Below, in pieces: positions 18,076 through 25,986 of a DNA stretch of 52,441 bases (positions are counted from its first letter, which is position 1; each line of letters begins with the position of its first letter). A program made the translations under genes and the position numbers. Under the pieces are notes generated by a model, which was given only the letters and a program-made list of their open reading frames with translations, did no database searches and was not told the origin of the DNA. Source of the stretch: an uncultured Flavobacterium sp. Lineage in GTDB: Bacteria; Bacteroidota; Bacteroidia; Flavobacteriales; Flavobacteriaceae. Where the stretch lies: assembly GCA_934636265.1 (NCBI GenBank), contig CAKUAD010000013.1, forward strand, positions 1 to 52,441. Direction: 5' to 3'.

Positions 18076-18531
18076 ATGAAAAAATTGGCTCTTGTATTGT
18101 TGATGATTGGCTCTTTTACAGCCACTGCGCAGGATCAGGTTTGGTATGACAACCTGGATAAAGCGATGGAAGTTTCAAACAAAACCAAAAAGCCCATGAT
18201 GCTTTTCTTTACCGGAAGCGATTGGTGCGGTTGGTGTATCCGCCTGCAAAAAGAGGTGTTTAAAACTCCCGAATTTACCTCTTGGGCAAAGGATAATGTA
18301 GTTTTGGTAGAGCTTGATTTCCCGCGTCGCAAGCAATTGGCTCCGGAGATCCGCACACAAAACATGCAGCTTCAGCAAACTTTTGGCGTTCAGGGTTACC
18401 CGACGGTTTGGTTTGCCAAGGGCACCAAGAAAGACGGCAAAGTCAATTTTGAACAATTGGGACGAACCGGATATGTTGCCGGCGGTCCATCGGCGTGGCT
18501 GGCGGGCGCCAATCAGATGCTAAAAAAGTAA
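18076..18531 (+). CDS. Secreted thioredoxin-like protein (WCGWC)
   Basis: A 151-aa protein with a signal peptide (MKKLALVLLMIGSFTATAQ) and a thioredoxin fold. The redox centre is FTGSDWCGWCIRLQ (Cys51, Cys54), the WCGWC type seen in DUF255-like and Thioredoxin_7 proteins. The cis-Pro is in GVQGYPTVWFAKG. It is probably a periplasmic disulfide reductase or isomerase. It follows the transporters on the same strand. The terminator-like hairpin at 18550-18588 lies inside the convergent comEC gene. Confidence 0.85.
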   Translation: MKKLALVLLMIGSFTATAQDQVWYDNLDKAMEVSNKTKKPMMLFFTGSDWCGWCIRLQKEVFKTPEFTSWAKDNVVLVELDFPRRKQLAPEIRTQNMQLQQTFGVQGYPTVWFAKGTKKDGKVNFEQLGRTGYVAGGPSAWLAGANQMLKK

Positions 18532-18536
18532 GCGGT

Positions 18537-20507
18537 TTACAATTTATAGAATCCCTTTTCATACGTGCTGTGGAAAGGGATTTTCTTTTGGTGACAAATC
18601 CGTTTCCACAAGTACGTCGTCCATCGCGTATTGCTTCCGTCCACCACTATTTTTTTAGGGTTCAAAATCGCCACAACCCGCTCGGGATTTAGTTTGGGAT
18701 TGCCGGAAATCCACAAAATATCGGGTTTTTTGTTAGGCAAAACACCTGTCGAATCAGTCCTGAAAATCCGTTCCCGCCCGTAGCTGATGGTATTTGGTAG
18801 GGCTTTTTTATGTACCGATGCACCATAAAATTGCGTCGCAAATGCATCGGCCGATACCTCGCCGTTTGTCATCCATTCAATCTGGGTGCCCTGTCGGATG
18901 GCCGCAGCAGGTTCCTTACCCTGAAAAACGATCAACTCGCTTTGTCTGGCTGTAGAACTTTTCGATATAAGCCATCCGCCTTGGAGTGCTATCAGCATCG
19001 CCAACAAGGCCGTAATTCGGGGGAAGGTAGGTTTTGATGCAGCACCGACGAGCAATAGCGTAAGCAGATAAGCCAGTGGAACCATCATCAGATGAAACGG
19101 CAGGTTCTGAAAGGCCAACGCATCTACCGAAGCTACTTTTGAGATTATAAAATTTAGTAATTTGATCAGCATCTCATTGACCCAAACAATCCAGCCGGGA
19201 ATCCAATTTATCGCCGAAAGCATCAGGAGCAGCAATCCCGCTCCCATGATTACACCCACCAGCGGAATGATCAGCAGGTTCGTAATCATAAATAGCCCGG
19301 GGAATTGGTGAAAGTAATATAAGGACAACGGCAGCGTCCCGATTTGCGCGGCAACCGAAACCGTACAGATGTCCCGCGCGTAGCCTGCTATTTTGGTTTT
19401 TGGCTGCCATAGATTGTTTAAAATCGGCTGAAGCCATAAGATAAAGGCCACGGCTGCATAGCTTAACTGGAATCCGACGTCAAACAGATACGCCGGATGA
19501 ATCAGCAACAGGACCATGGCCGATACCGCCAGGGTGTGAAAGGCGTTGGCCGGACGCCGGAGTTGCGCGCCCCAGGCCAGGAATGAAAACATCGTGGCCG
19601 ACCGCACCACCGACGGCGACAGCCCTGCCAGGATGGCAAAACTCCATAGCGAAACTAAAATAATCAAAAGCCTGAGCGCACGTCCCCAGCGGTGATTGGG
19701 CAAAGGCTTGAGAAGTGCGGTAAGGAACATGACAATAAATCCAACGTGAAGTCCCGAAACCGACAGGATGTGCACCGCGCCCGCCAACTGGTAATCTTTA
19801 AGCATCTCTTTGCCGATATCAGTTTGTTGGCCCAGGAGAAGTGCGGCAAAAACAGGTAACGCCTCGCGTGAAAGGCCTGCGGATGCAATGGTTTGGAGCC
19901 AATCGGTTCGCAGGGCGTCGGCGCGGCTCAAGTAGGATGGGTCAAAACCCGTTTCGGCAACCGATTTTGGGTAGAACTGTGCAAAAATCTTTTTCCCGAC
20001 AAGGTATTCGCCGTAATCAAACTGGCCTGGATTGGCCTTTGCGGGGTGAGGCACAAGGGTTCCTTTTAGGTCGAGAACCGTTCCGATGGGATAAAAAACG
20101 GAATCCGGCAGGTGTATCAGAATTTCGCCCGAACATCGGCGTTGATTGAGTTGGGCAACTTTGGCCAGAAATCGTTGGCCTTTGCGTCCGGGCCGCAGCC
20201 GTTCAGTGAGGGAAATACGTATCGCGGAAGACTCAAAATCAGTTTTACGGATGTAATGATCGGCCGCAATCTGCTGGTAGTAACACGCTGTAAATCCGCC
20301 GGCCAAAAATCCCTGCAGGCAAAGGGTGAGTGCGGGAATAATCCAGCGTTGTGACGGTAATTTTAAGTAGAGTAGGGCGTTGACGCATAAAACCAATACT
20401 GAAGCACCCGCCCAAATCCATAGCGGAAGTGGGCTAAAATAAGCCGCAACTACACCTATAATCAGGCATAGCGTAATTTTGATGAGGGCAAATCGCAGGT
20501 GTTGCAT
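18537..20507 (-). CDS. comEC: ComEC/Rec2-family DNA-uptake channel
   Basis: A 656-aa polytopic membrane protein of the ComEC family. N-terminal membrane helices are followed by an OB-like region (about residues 80-150) and the Competence domain with HILSVSGLHVGFIVMFLTA near residue 245, then multiple helices to about 500. The C-terminal 140 residues correspond in position to the metallo-beta-lactamase-like domain of long ComEC proteins, but no HxHxDH metal motif is visible. The channel part is intact; a nuclease function in this protein is doubtful. It ends 5 bp from the convergent thioredoxin-like gene. Confidence 0.87.
   Translation of the reverse strand: MQHLRFALIKITLCLIIGVVAAYFSPLPLWIWAGASVLVLCVNALLYLKLPSQRWIIPALTLCLQGFLAGGFTACYYQQIAADHYIRKTDFESSAIRISLTERLRPGRKGQRFLAKVAQLNQRRCSGEILIHLPDSVFYPIGTVLDLKGTLVPHPAKANPGQFDYGEYLVGKKIFAQFYPKSVAETGFDPSYLSRADALRTDWLQTIASAGLSREALPVFAALLLGQQTDIGKEMLKDYQLAGAVHILSVSGLHVGFIVMFLTALLKPLPNHRWGRALRLLIILVSLWSFAILAGLSPSVVRSATMFSFLAWGAQLRRPANAFHTLAVSAMVLLLIHPAYLFDVGFQLSYAAVAFILWLQPILNNLWQPKTKIAGYARDICTVSVAAQIGTLPLSLYYFHQFPGLFMITNLLIIPLVGVIMGAGLLLLMLSAINWIPGWIVWVNEMLIKLLNFIISKVASVDALAFQNLPFHLMMVPLAYLLTLLLVGAASKPTFPRITALLAMLIALQGGWLISKSSTARQSELIVFQGKEPAAAIRQGTQIEWMTNGEVSADAFATQFYGASVHKKALPNTISYGRERIFRTDSTGVLPNKKPDILWISGNPKLNPERVVAILNPKKIVVDGSNTRWTTYLWKRICHQKKIPFHSTYEKGFYKL
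18550..18588 (+). terminator. Terminator-like hairpin inside the 3' end of comEC
   Basis: The 9-bp stem AATCCCTTT/AAAGGGATT (18550-18558 and 18574-18582) has a 15-nt loop and is followed by TTCTTTT. It would end plus-strand transcripts from the transporter/thioredoxin unit while lying within the last codons of comEC on the other strand. Confidence 0.55.
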
Positions 20508-20518
20508 GGTCTTTTAGA

Positions 20519-20526
20519 CAAAGCTA
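20519..20526 (-). promoter_or_regulatory. -7 box for comEC (TAGCTTTG)
   Basis: An exact TAnnTTTG, 11 bases before the comEC ATG at 20507, giving a very short leader. Confidence 0.5.
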
Positions 20527-20550
20527 AAAGAACTCAACGCATGTTTGGAT

Positions 20551-20574
20551 ACAGAAAATCTGCCGAAAATGTTA
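20551..20574 (+). repeat. Copy of the shared terminal box (AGAAAATCTGCCGAAAATGT)
   Basis: The same 23-bp box that ends the repeats at 9468, 44655 and 52273 appears here without the palindromic part. Its closing TTA forms the stop codon of the NlpC/P60 gene on the minus strand. Confidence 0.65.
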
Positions 20575-21183
20575 GAGAAGTACCCGGTTGGCTTGGGCAA
20601 ACGTACGTTGGTAGTACGGTTCTTTTGTCGACGAGATAATCACGCCCTTTTGGGTGGATGAGTGGATAAATTTGATTTCATCGCCGATTACCTCGACCAC
20701 CATCCCCACGTGATTGATGGTGCTGCGTCCATTAGTGCGGAAAAACACCAAATCACCTTTTTTTACCTGGCTCTTATCAATTTTTTCGCCGATACGCGCC
20801 ATTTCATAGGAACTGCGAGGAAGTTTCAAACCAAAGATATTAAACACGGCCGTGACCATTCCGGAACAATCCATTCCCGAGGTGGTCGTGCCCCCGCCGC
20901 GATACCTGACGCCCAAAAAATCCATGGCGTTGTTGATCATCTGCAAGGCGACGTAATTTTCCTGATCTTCAAAAATCAGGTCAGTGTCGTTTTGCTCGTT
21001 GATAATTGACTTGAGATTTTTACGGCTGGTTTTGCTAGTGTTTTTGGCCGATTTTTGCTTTACCTGGTTATCGGCAGGCTTTTGATAAAGCCCTTTTTTG
21101 ATAGCCTCTTTTTTACTCGTTACAACCTGGGCGTGGCTTAACGAGACAGTGGCGAGCATCAGTAGGATTAAAAATTTCTTCAT
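20572..21183 (-). CDS. NlpC/P60 (C40) cell-wall endopeptidase
   Basis: A 203-aa secreted peptidoglycan hydrolase. A signal peptide (MKKFLILLMLATVSLSHAQ) is followed by a Lys/Ser-rich linker (residues 22-60) and a C-terminal NlpC/P60 domain with the full triad: Cys106 in GMDCSGMV, His158 in INHVGMVVEV and His174 in KFIHSS. It likely cleaves D-Glu-meso-Dap stem peptide bonds. There is no SH3 targeting domain, so it is a minimal form. The region upstream holds a 20-bp near-palindrome (21263-21282). Confidence 0.9.
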   Translation of the reverse strand: MKKFLILLMLATVSLSHAQVVTSKKEAIKKGLYQKPADNQVKQKSAKNTSKTSRKNLKSIINEQNDTDLIFEDQENYVALQMINNAMDFLGVRYRGGGTTTSGMDCSGMVTAVFNIFGLKLPRSSYEMARIGEKIDKSQVKKGDLVFFRTNGRSTINHVGMVVEVIGDEIKFIHSSTQKGVIISSTKEPYYQRTFAQANRVLL

Positions 21184-21262
21184 GGCTTGAACGTAAAATT
21201 TAAAGCGGGGATTAGTTTGGTAACGAATTCTACTTAAAATTTATTACATCATTCGCCGCTAA

Positions 21263-21282
21263 TTTAGCATAATTACGCTAAA
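21263..21282. promoter_or_regulatory. 20-bp near-palindrome upstream of the NlpC/P60 gene
   Basis: TTTAGC, A, TAATTA, C, GCTAAA is symmetric except for one pair. It is 80-100 bp upstream of the peptidase start, in the 141-bp spacer behind lpxB. It looks like a repressor or activator operator, but no function is known. Confidence 0.35.
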
Positions 21283-21324
21283 CCTTCAATATTTGTGAAA
21301 TAAAATTTTTGCAGGATCTGACTT

Positions 21325-22443
21325 TTAAGCCTGTTTTTCCGTCGCTTCAAAAATCAATCGGGCTGTTTTGGCCGCCGCTCCCGATTGACCCAAAACGGTT
21401 CGGAGTTGCTCAAAATCGGCCAGCATACGCGCGCGGTTTGCCGGTTCGAAGAGTTTTTGAAGTTCTTCTTGGAGTCTTGTCGGATTTAAATCTTCCTGAA
21501 TCAACTCGGTAATCACCGGCGCGTCCATAATCAGGTTGACCAACGAAATGTATTTCAGGGTGATGATCCGCCGCGCAATCTGGTAAGAAATCCAGTTTCC
21601 TTTGTAGCAAACTACTTCCGGCACGTCAAAAAGCGCGGTTTCCAGCGTGGCCGTACCTGAGGTGACCAAGGCGGCGCTCGATACTGAAAGTAAGTCGTAA
21701 GTTTTGTTCATTACCAACCTGACGTCGGGTGTGAGGAACTGATCGTAAAAAGCCTTGTCCTGGCCGGGTGCGCCTGCAATGACAAACTGGTATTGTGGGA
21801 ATTTGGCAACCGTCGTGAGCATGATCCCAAGCATTTTTTTAATTTCCTGCTTTCGGCTTCCCGGCAAAAGCGCCACGATAGGGCGCGCGTCCAGGGCGTT
21901 TTCTCTTTTAAATGCGTCGCGATTGTGTTTGGGCCTTCCGGCAATGACATCCAGCAGCGGATGCCCTACAAAATGAACCGGGAATTGGTGTTTTTTCTCG
22001 TAAAAATCCTTCTCAAACGGCAGAATCACGTACATGTGATCCACGTCGCGCCTGATGGATTTTATACGGTTTTCCTTCCAGGCCCAAATTTGTGGTGAGA
22101 TATAATAATGCGTAGGCAGCCGGCGCTCCTTGGCCCATTTGGCGATACGCATGTTGAATCCGGGATAATCGATCAAGATGAGTGCGTCCGGTGCAAATGC
22201 GGCAATGTCTTTTTTACAAAAGGCGATGTTGTCCAGAATCGTCCGCAGGTTCATCAATACTTCGGCAAAGCCCATAAACGCCAGATCGCGGTAGTGTTTG
22301 ACAAGCGTACCGCCGGCCTGCTGCATCAAGTCGCCACCCCAAAAACGGATTTCGGCGTTCTCGTCCAGTTTCCTGAGTTCCCGAATCAGTCCCGCTCCGT
22401 GCAAATCGCCCGACGCTTCGCCGGCTATAATGTAGTACTTCAT
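21325..22443 (-). CDS. lpxB: Lipid-A-disaccharide synthase
   Basis: A 372-aa glycosyltransferase (GT19) that joins UDP-2,3-diacylglucosamine and lipid X in lipid A synthesis on the cytoplasmic face of the inner membrane. The N-terminal IIAGEASGDLHGAGLI, YISPQIWAWKENR, VGHPLLD, LLPGSRKQEI and TSGTATLETAL are all classic LpxB signatures. The length is normal. It overlaps the upstream small membrane gene by one base (TGATG), so the two are translationally coupled. Confidence 0.95.
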   Translation of the reverse strand: MKYYIIAGEASGDLHGAGLIRELRKLDENAEIRFWGGDLMQQAGGTLVKHYRDLAFMGFAEVLMNLRTILDNIAFCKKDIAAFAPDALILIDYPGFNMRIAKWAKERRLPTHYYISPQIWAWKENRIKSIRRDVDHMYVILPFEKDFYEKKHQFPVHFVGHPLLDVIAGRPKHNRDAFKRENALDARPIVALLPGSRKQEIKKMLGIMLTTVAKFPQYQFVIAGAPGQDKAFYDQFLTPDVRLVMNKTYDLLSVSSAALVTSGTATLETALFDVPEVVCYKGNWISYQIARRIITLKYISLVNLIMDAPVITELIQEDLNPTRLQEELQKLFEPANRARMLADFEQLRTVLGQSGAAAKTARLIFEATEKQA

Positions 22444-22712
22444 CAGATCAGCATGGATAGGGTGAGCAAGGCCAGGGTTGAAACCACTAAGCCACGGGCC
22501 AGATATTCATTTCGGCGCACGACAAACATAAAGAAAATCATGTTGGCCAACAGTCCAAGGCGGATAACGGTCCCAACTTGTTTGGTCTCCTGTAAGGCGT
22601 GAATTCCCTTGCCCACATCAGGGTTAATAGCAATGGCCGTAAAAAGTAACACCACAAGCAGGGGTGCCGCAACGCCCAAAATGATTCCCCGTAAAACAGA
22701 CTTTTTATCCAT
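22443..22712 (-). CDS. Small three-helix membrane protein between surE and lpxB
   Basis: An 89-aa protein with three hydrophobic stretches (about residues 9-28, 48-64 and 70-89) and a conserved-looking loop (NPDVGKGIHALQETKQVG). It overlaps surE by 8 nt and lpxB by 1 nt, so it is a real member of the operon. I do not recognise a characterised family. The location suggests an accessory role in lipid A or membrane biology, but that is inference. Confidence 0.75.
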   Translation of the reverse strand: MDKKSVLRGIILGVAAPLLVVLLFTAIAINPDVGKGIHALQETKQVGTVIRLGLLANMIFFMFVVRRNEYLARGLVVSTLALLTLSMLI

Positions 22713-23481
22713 TGAGATTCCAAGTGTTTATTTGTCCGATGGCATGGTGCGCCGTCATGTCATAATGAACCGGAACCACTGACACATAGCCGTTGTCCAG
22801 CGCCCATTCATCAGTGTCCTGGCCCTGGTCCTGGTTGACGAACTCACCCGTCAGCCAATAGTATTCACGCCCGCTCGGATTGCGGCGGCGGTCAAATTTT
22901 TCTACCCATTGTGCCTTGGCCTGCCGGCATACCTTGACGCCTTTTATTGCCTCTTGCGGAAGCTTGGGGAAGTTTACATTGAGCAAGACGCCTTCCGGCA
23001 AGTGTTTTTCCAGCACCTGCGACGCGATCCTGTGCACAAAGGGTTTTACGGCCTCAAAGTTGGCATGCCAGTCAAAGTCCTGCAATGAGAATCCTATGGC
23101 CGGGATGCCCTCAATGGCAGCTTCGACCGCGGCACTCATGGTTCCGGAGTAAATGATATTGATGGACGAGTTTGATCCGTGGTTGATGCCGGAAACACAC
23201 AAATCAGGTTTTTGGTCAAGCAGTTCACTGACGGCCATTTTGACACAATCAACGGGAGTTCCCGAGCAAGCGTATTCCAAAATTTCGGCGTCGGGTTTTG
23301 AAATCTGATTGAGGTAAAGCGTGTTGTTGATGGTAATGGCGTGGCCCATGGCGCTTTGCGGCTTGTCGGGCGCTACGACAACTACCCGGCCCAGCGTCGA
23401 CATCACCTCGATAAGTGCCCGCAAACCCGGAGCGGTGATGCCGTCGTCATTGGTAACCAATATAAGAGGGGATTTTTGCAT
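22705..23481 (-). CDS. surE: 5'/3'-nucleotidase SurE
   Basis: A 258-aa survival protein E, a metal-dependent nucleoside monophosphate phosphatase. The metal site VTNDDGITAPG is at residues 9-19, followed by VVAPDKPQSAMGHAIT, CSGTPVDCVK and SGINHGSN, all diagnostic. The frame allows a start at 23493, but that codon falls in the dyad at 23486-23507, and the MQKSPLILVTNDDG start at 23481 is family-like. It leads the surE-small membrane protein-lpxB unit. Confidence 0.93.
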   Translation of the reverse strand: MQKSPLILVTNDDGITAPGLRALIEVMSTLGRVVVVAPDKPQSAMGHAITINNTLYLNQISKPDAEILEYACSGTPVDCVKMAVSELLDQKPDLCVSGINHGSNSSINIIYSGTMSAAVEAAIEGIPAIGFSLQDFDWHANFEAVKPFVHRIASQVLEKHLPEGVLLNVNFPKLPQEAIKGVKVCRQAKAQWVEKFDRRRNPSGREYYWLTGEFVNQDQGQDTDEWALDNGYVSVVPVHYDMTAHHAIGQINTWNLNG

Positions 23482-23485
23482 AAAG

Positions 23486-23507
23486 TGTAACAAACTTGTT
23501 GGTTACA
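23486..23507. promoter_or_regulatory. 22-bp dyad just upstream of surE
   Basis: The pattern is TGTAAC-n-AAC-nn-GTT-n-GTTACA (18 of 22 positions symmetric). It ends 5 bp before the chosen surE start, so it would cover the promoter/start region. It is a candidate operator. Confidence 0.4.
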
Positions 23508-23522
23508 AGACCAATCGGCCTG

Positions 23523-23577
23523 CCATAAATTTAGCGGAGTATTGCAAAATAATTAACAACCGCTCATGAATTTATGG
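23523..23577. repeat. Imperfect inverted repeat between surE and the protease gene
   Basis: Nine-bp arms CCATAAATT/AATTTATGG (23523-23531, 23569-23577) plus inner arms AGCGG/CCGCT flank a 22-nt loop in the divergent spacer. There is no T-run on either side, so it is not an obvious terminator. Confidence 0.5.
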
Positions 23578-23604
23578 TTACATTTGAAAAACAAAAATAA
23601 GCAA

Positions 23605-23632
23605 TTTGCCACCGTATTGTTTTTTACTTTTA
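23605..23632 (+). promoter_or_regulatory. Promoter candidate for the tail-specific protease
   Basis: TTTG (23605-23608), a 16-bp gap, then TACTTTTA (23625-23632), which matches TAnnTTT with the last G replaced by A. The leader to the start at 23701 would be about 60 nt. Confidence 0.35.
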
Positions 23633-23700
23633 ACAAATAATTGTTCCGGAATGTGAAAATGGCGCACGCTTTTTGACGGGCGCGCCGCCGATTGATTACT

Positions 23701-25953
23701 ATGAAAACCACTATCGATTTTATGAAAAGGAATTATAAAATTTTACTGGTCATTTTGGGATTGTCGCTTGCCTTTTGGGGATTCATGCCCAAGCAAAAGC
23801 CCGTTGATCCTGAAAAAGACCGACTGCTCCTTGAACTTTTAACGTTTGTCATTGAACGCGGACATTACGATCCGGCGGTGATTGACGACAAGTTATCAGA
23901 AGGGATTTACAAAGATTACATTGAAGCGCTGGATCCTTCCAAGCGATTTTTCCTGCAATCAGACATTGACGAATTTGAAAAGCACCGGTTGCTGATTGAT
24001 GACTACATCCGCAACCGCGACTTGGCATTCTTTGATCTTACCTACAACCGATTGATGCAGCGGATCAAGGAAAGCAAGTCGTACTACAAAAAAGTGCTGG
24101 ACAATCCGATTGATTACAGTGTCGATGAAAGCTTTGATACGGATTACAAGAAGCAGCCCTACGCCAAAAACACAGCCGAATTGCAAGAGCGTTGGCGCAA
24201 GCAAATCAAGCTTTCAACCCTGAGCTCGCTGACTGATAAACTGGAAATGCAGGAAAATCCTGATAAAGATGACATGAGTGATTTGGTGTCCAAAACATCA
24301 GACGAATTGCGGGAAGAGGCGGAAAAGGTTGAAAAGCAAAAAAAGGAGGAGAAGGTTAAAGTCGCCAAAAAGTCGTACGCTGAACTGGAAAAGGAAACGC
24401 GTGAAAACTCGCTCAAATCACTTAATGAGTACTTTGAGTTTGTCGACGATCTAAACCGGGACGATTGGTTTTCAGTTTACATCAATGCCATCGCCACGCG
24501 TTTCGATCCGCACACTTCTTATTTTGCTCCGGAAGAAAAGGACCGTTTTGACGTTACCATGAGCGGAAAGCTTGAAGGAATTGGCGCGCGTCTGCAAAAG
24601 AAAAACGATTACACTGAAATTACCGAGCTTATCTCAGGCGGACCGGCCTGGCGCGGCAAGGAGCTCGAGGTGGGCGATGTTGTCCTTAAAGTGGCGCAGG
24701 GCAAAAGTGAACCTGTTGACGTTGTGGGCATGCGTTTGGACGATGTGGTGAAAAAGATTAAAGGACCAAAGGGAACCGAGGTCAGGTTGCACGTCAGGAA
24801 AACCGACGGAACGATGAAGGTGATTTCGATGATCCGGGACGAGGTGGAAATTGAGGAGACGTATGTCAAATCGAGCATCATTCAGAAAAACGGAAGCAAG
24901 TACGGCATCATCTACCTGCCAAAATTCTATATTGATTTTGAAAACAGCAGCAGCCGCGATGCCGGAAAGGACGTTGCGATGGAAGTTGAAAGACTTAAAA
25001 AAGAAGGTGTTCAGGGCATCATCATGGACGTGCGCGACAATGGTGGCGGTTCACTTAAAACCGTTGTGGACATTGCCGGATTGTTTATTGAGCAGGGACC
25101 GATTGTTCAAATCAAATCGGCGGGACGCAAAAAAGAAGTGCTGTATGATCGCGACCGCAAAATTCAATGGGATGGCCCGCTGGTGGTGATGGTGAACAGT
25201 TTCTCGGCATCGGCATCAGAGATTTTGGCCGCCGCCATTCAGGATTACAACCGCGGCGTTATCGTTGGTAGCAAACAAACTTATGGCAAGGGAACCGTTC
25301 AGAATCTTATTGACTTAAATCAATTTGTACGCAGCAGCGACATGGGCGATTTGGGCGCGCTTAAAACAACTACCCAAAAGTTCTATCGCATTACGGGCGG
25401 ATCGACCCAGCTAGACGGCGTGAGCAGCGACATCCCAATGCCAGATCGCTACGCCTACGTAAAAATGGGCGAGCGCGACATTGAAAACGCCATGCCTTGG
25501 GACAAAATTGACGCCGCCGATTTCACTCCGTGGAAAAAACAGCCAAACTTTGAAAAAGCCATAGCCAACAGCCGTGCACGTATTCAGGGCAAGGAAGAGT
25601 TCCGTTTGATTGACGACAACGCCAAGTGGCTCAATACCCGCAGTGAGGAAACTACTTACAACCTTAAACTTGATGCGTTCCGCGCGGAACAAAAAGCTTT
25701 GGAAGAAAAAGCCAAGAAATACAAAGCCATCACCAAGTACAACAACCATCTTAAATTTGAATCATTGCCTTACGAGTCCGAGGCCATTGCCAAAGATGAA
25801 ATCCTCAAGGAGAAGCGTAAGAGGTGGCATGAAATGCTGGCCAAGGACATTTATGTAGAGGAGGCGGTAAATGTGCTTGATGACTTACGCGGCGTTCCCG
25901 TAAAGGGCAACCCGGTTAGCTTGAAGACTGATGAAAAAGCGGTGAGGCCGTAA
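23701..25953 (+). CDS. Carboxy-terminal processing (tail-specific) protease, S41A
   Basis: A 750-aa periplasmic protease of the Prc/Tsp type, anchored by one N-terminal helix (ILLVILGLSLAFWGFMP). An N-terminal helical domain is followed by a PDZ domain near residues 290-370, then the S41 core with the serine cluster NSFSASASEI (residues 499-508) and the lysine of the Ser/Lys dyad in YGKGTVQNL (Lys530), and a C-terminal DUF3340-like region. It degrades or trims periplasmic proteins at their C-termini. I start at 23701; 23692 and 23722 are also in frame. It ends at a strong bidirectional terminator. Confidence 0.92.
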   Translation: MKTTIDFMKRNYKILLVILGLSLAFWGFMPKQKPVDPEKDRLLLELLTFVIERGHYDPAVIDDKLSEGIYKDYIEALDPSKRFFLQSDIDEFEKHRLLIDDYIRNRDLAFFDLTYNRLMQRIKESKSYYKKVLDNPIDYSVDESFDTDYKKQPYAKNTAELQERWRKQIKLSTLSSLTDKLEMQENPDKDDMSDLVSKTSDELREEAEKVEKQKKEEKVKVAKKSYAELEKETRENSLKSLNEYFEFVDDLNRDDWFSVYINAIATRFDPHTSYFAPEEKDRFDVTMSGKLEGIGARLQKKNDYTEITELISGGPAWRGKELEVGDVVLKVAQGKSEPVDVVGMRLDDVVKKIKGPKGTEVRLHVRKTDGTMKVISMIRDEVEIEETYVKSSIIQKNGSKYGIIYLPKFYIDFENSSSRDAGKDVAMEVERLKKEGVQGIIMDVRDNGGGSLKTVVDIAGLFIEQGPIVQIKSAGRKKEVLYDRDRKIQWDGPLVVMVNSFSASASEILAAAIQDYNRGVIVGSKQTYGKGTVQNLIDLNQFVRSSDMGDLGALKTTTQKFYRITGGSTQLDGVSSDIPMPDRYAYVKMGERDIENAMPWDKIDAADFTPWKKQPNFEKAIANSRARIQGKEEFRLIDDNAKWLNTRSEETTYNLKLDAFRAEQKALEEKAKKYKAITKYNNHLKFESLPYESEAIAKDEILKEKRKRWHEMLAKDIYVEEAVNVLDDLRGVPVKGNPVSLKTDEKAVRP

Positions 25954-25954
25954 C

Positions 25955-25986
25955 AAAAAATCCCCGGTAAGTTCCGGGGATTTTTT
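25955..25986. terminator. Bidirectional Rho-independent terminator
   Basis: A perfect 13-bp stem AAAAAATCCCCGG/CCGGGGATTTTTT with the 6-nt loop TAAGTT lies between convergent genes. Its last two bases belong to the stop codon of the coiled-coil gene. Confidence 0.9.
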
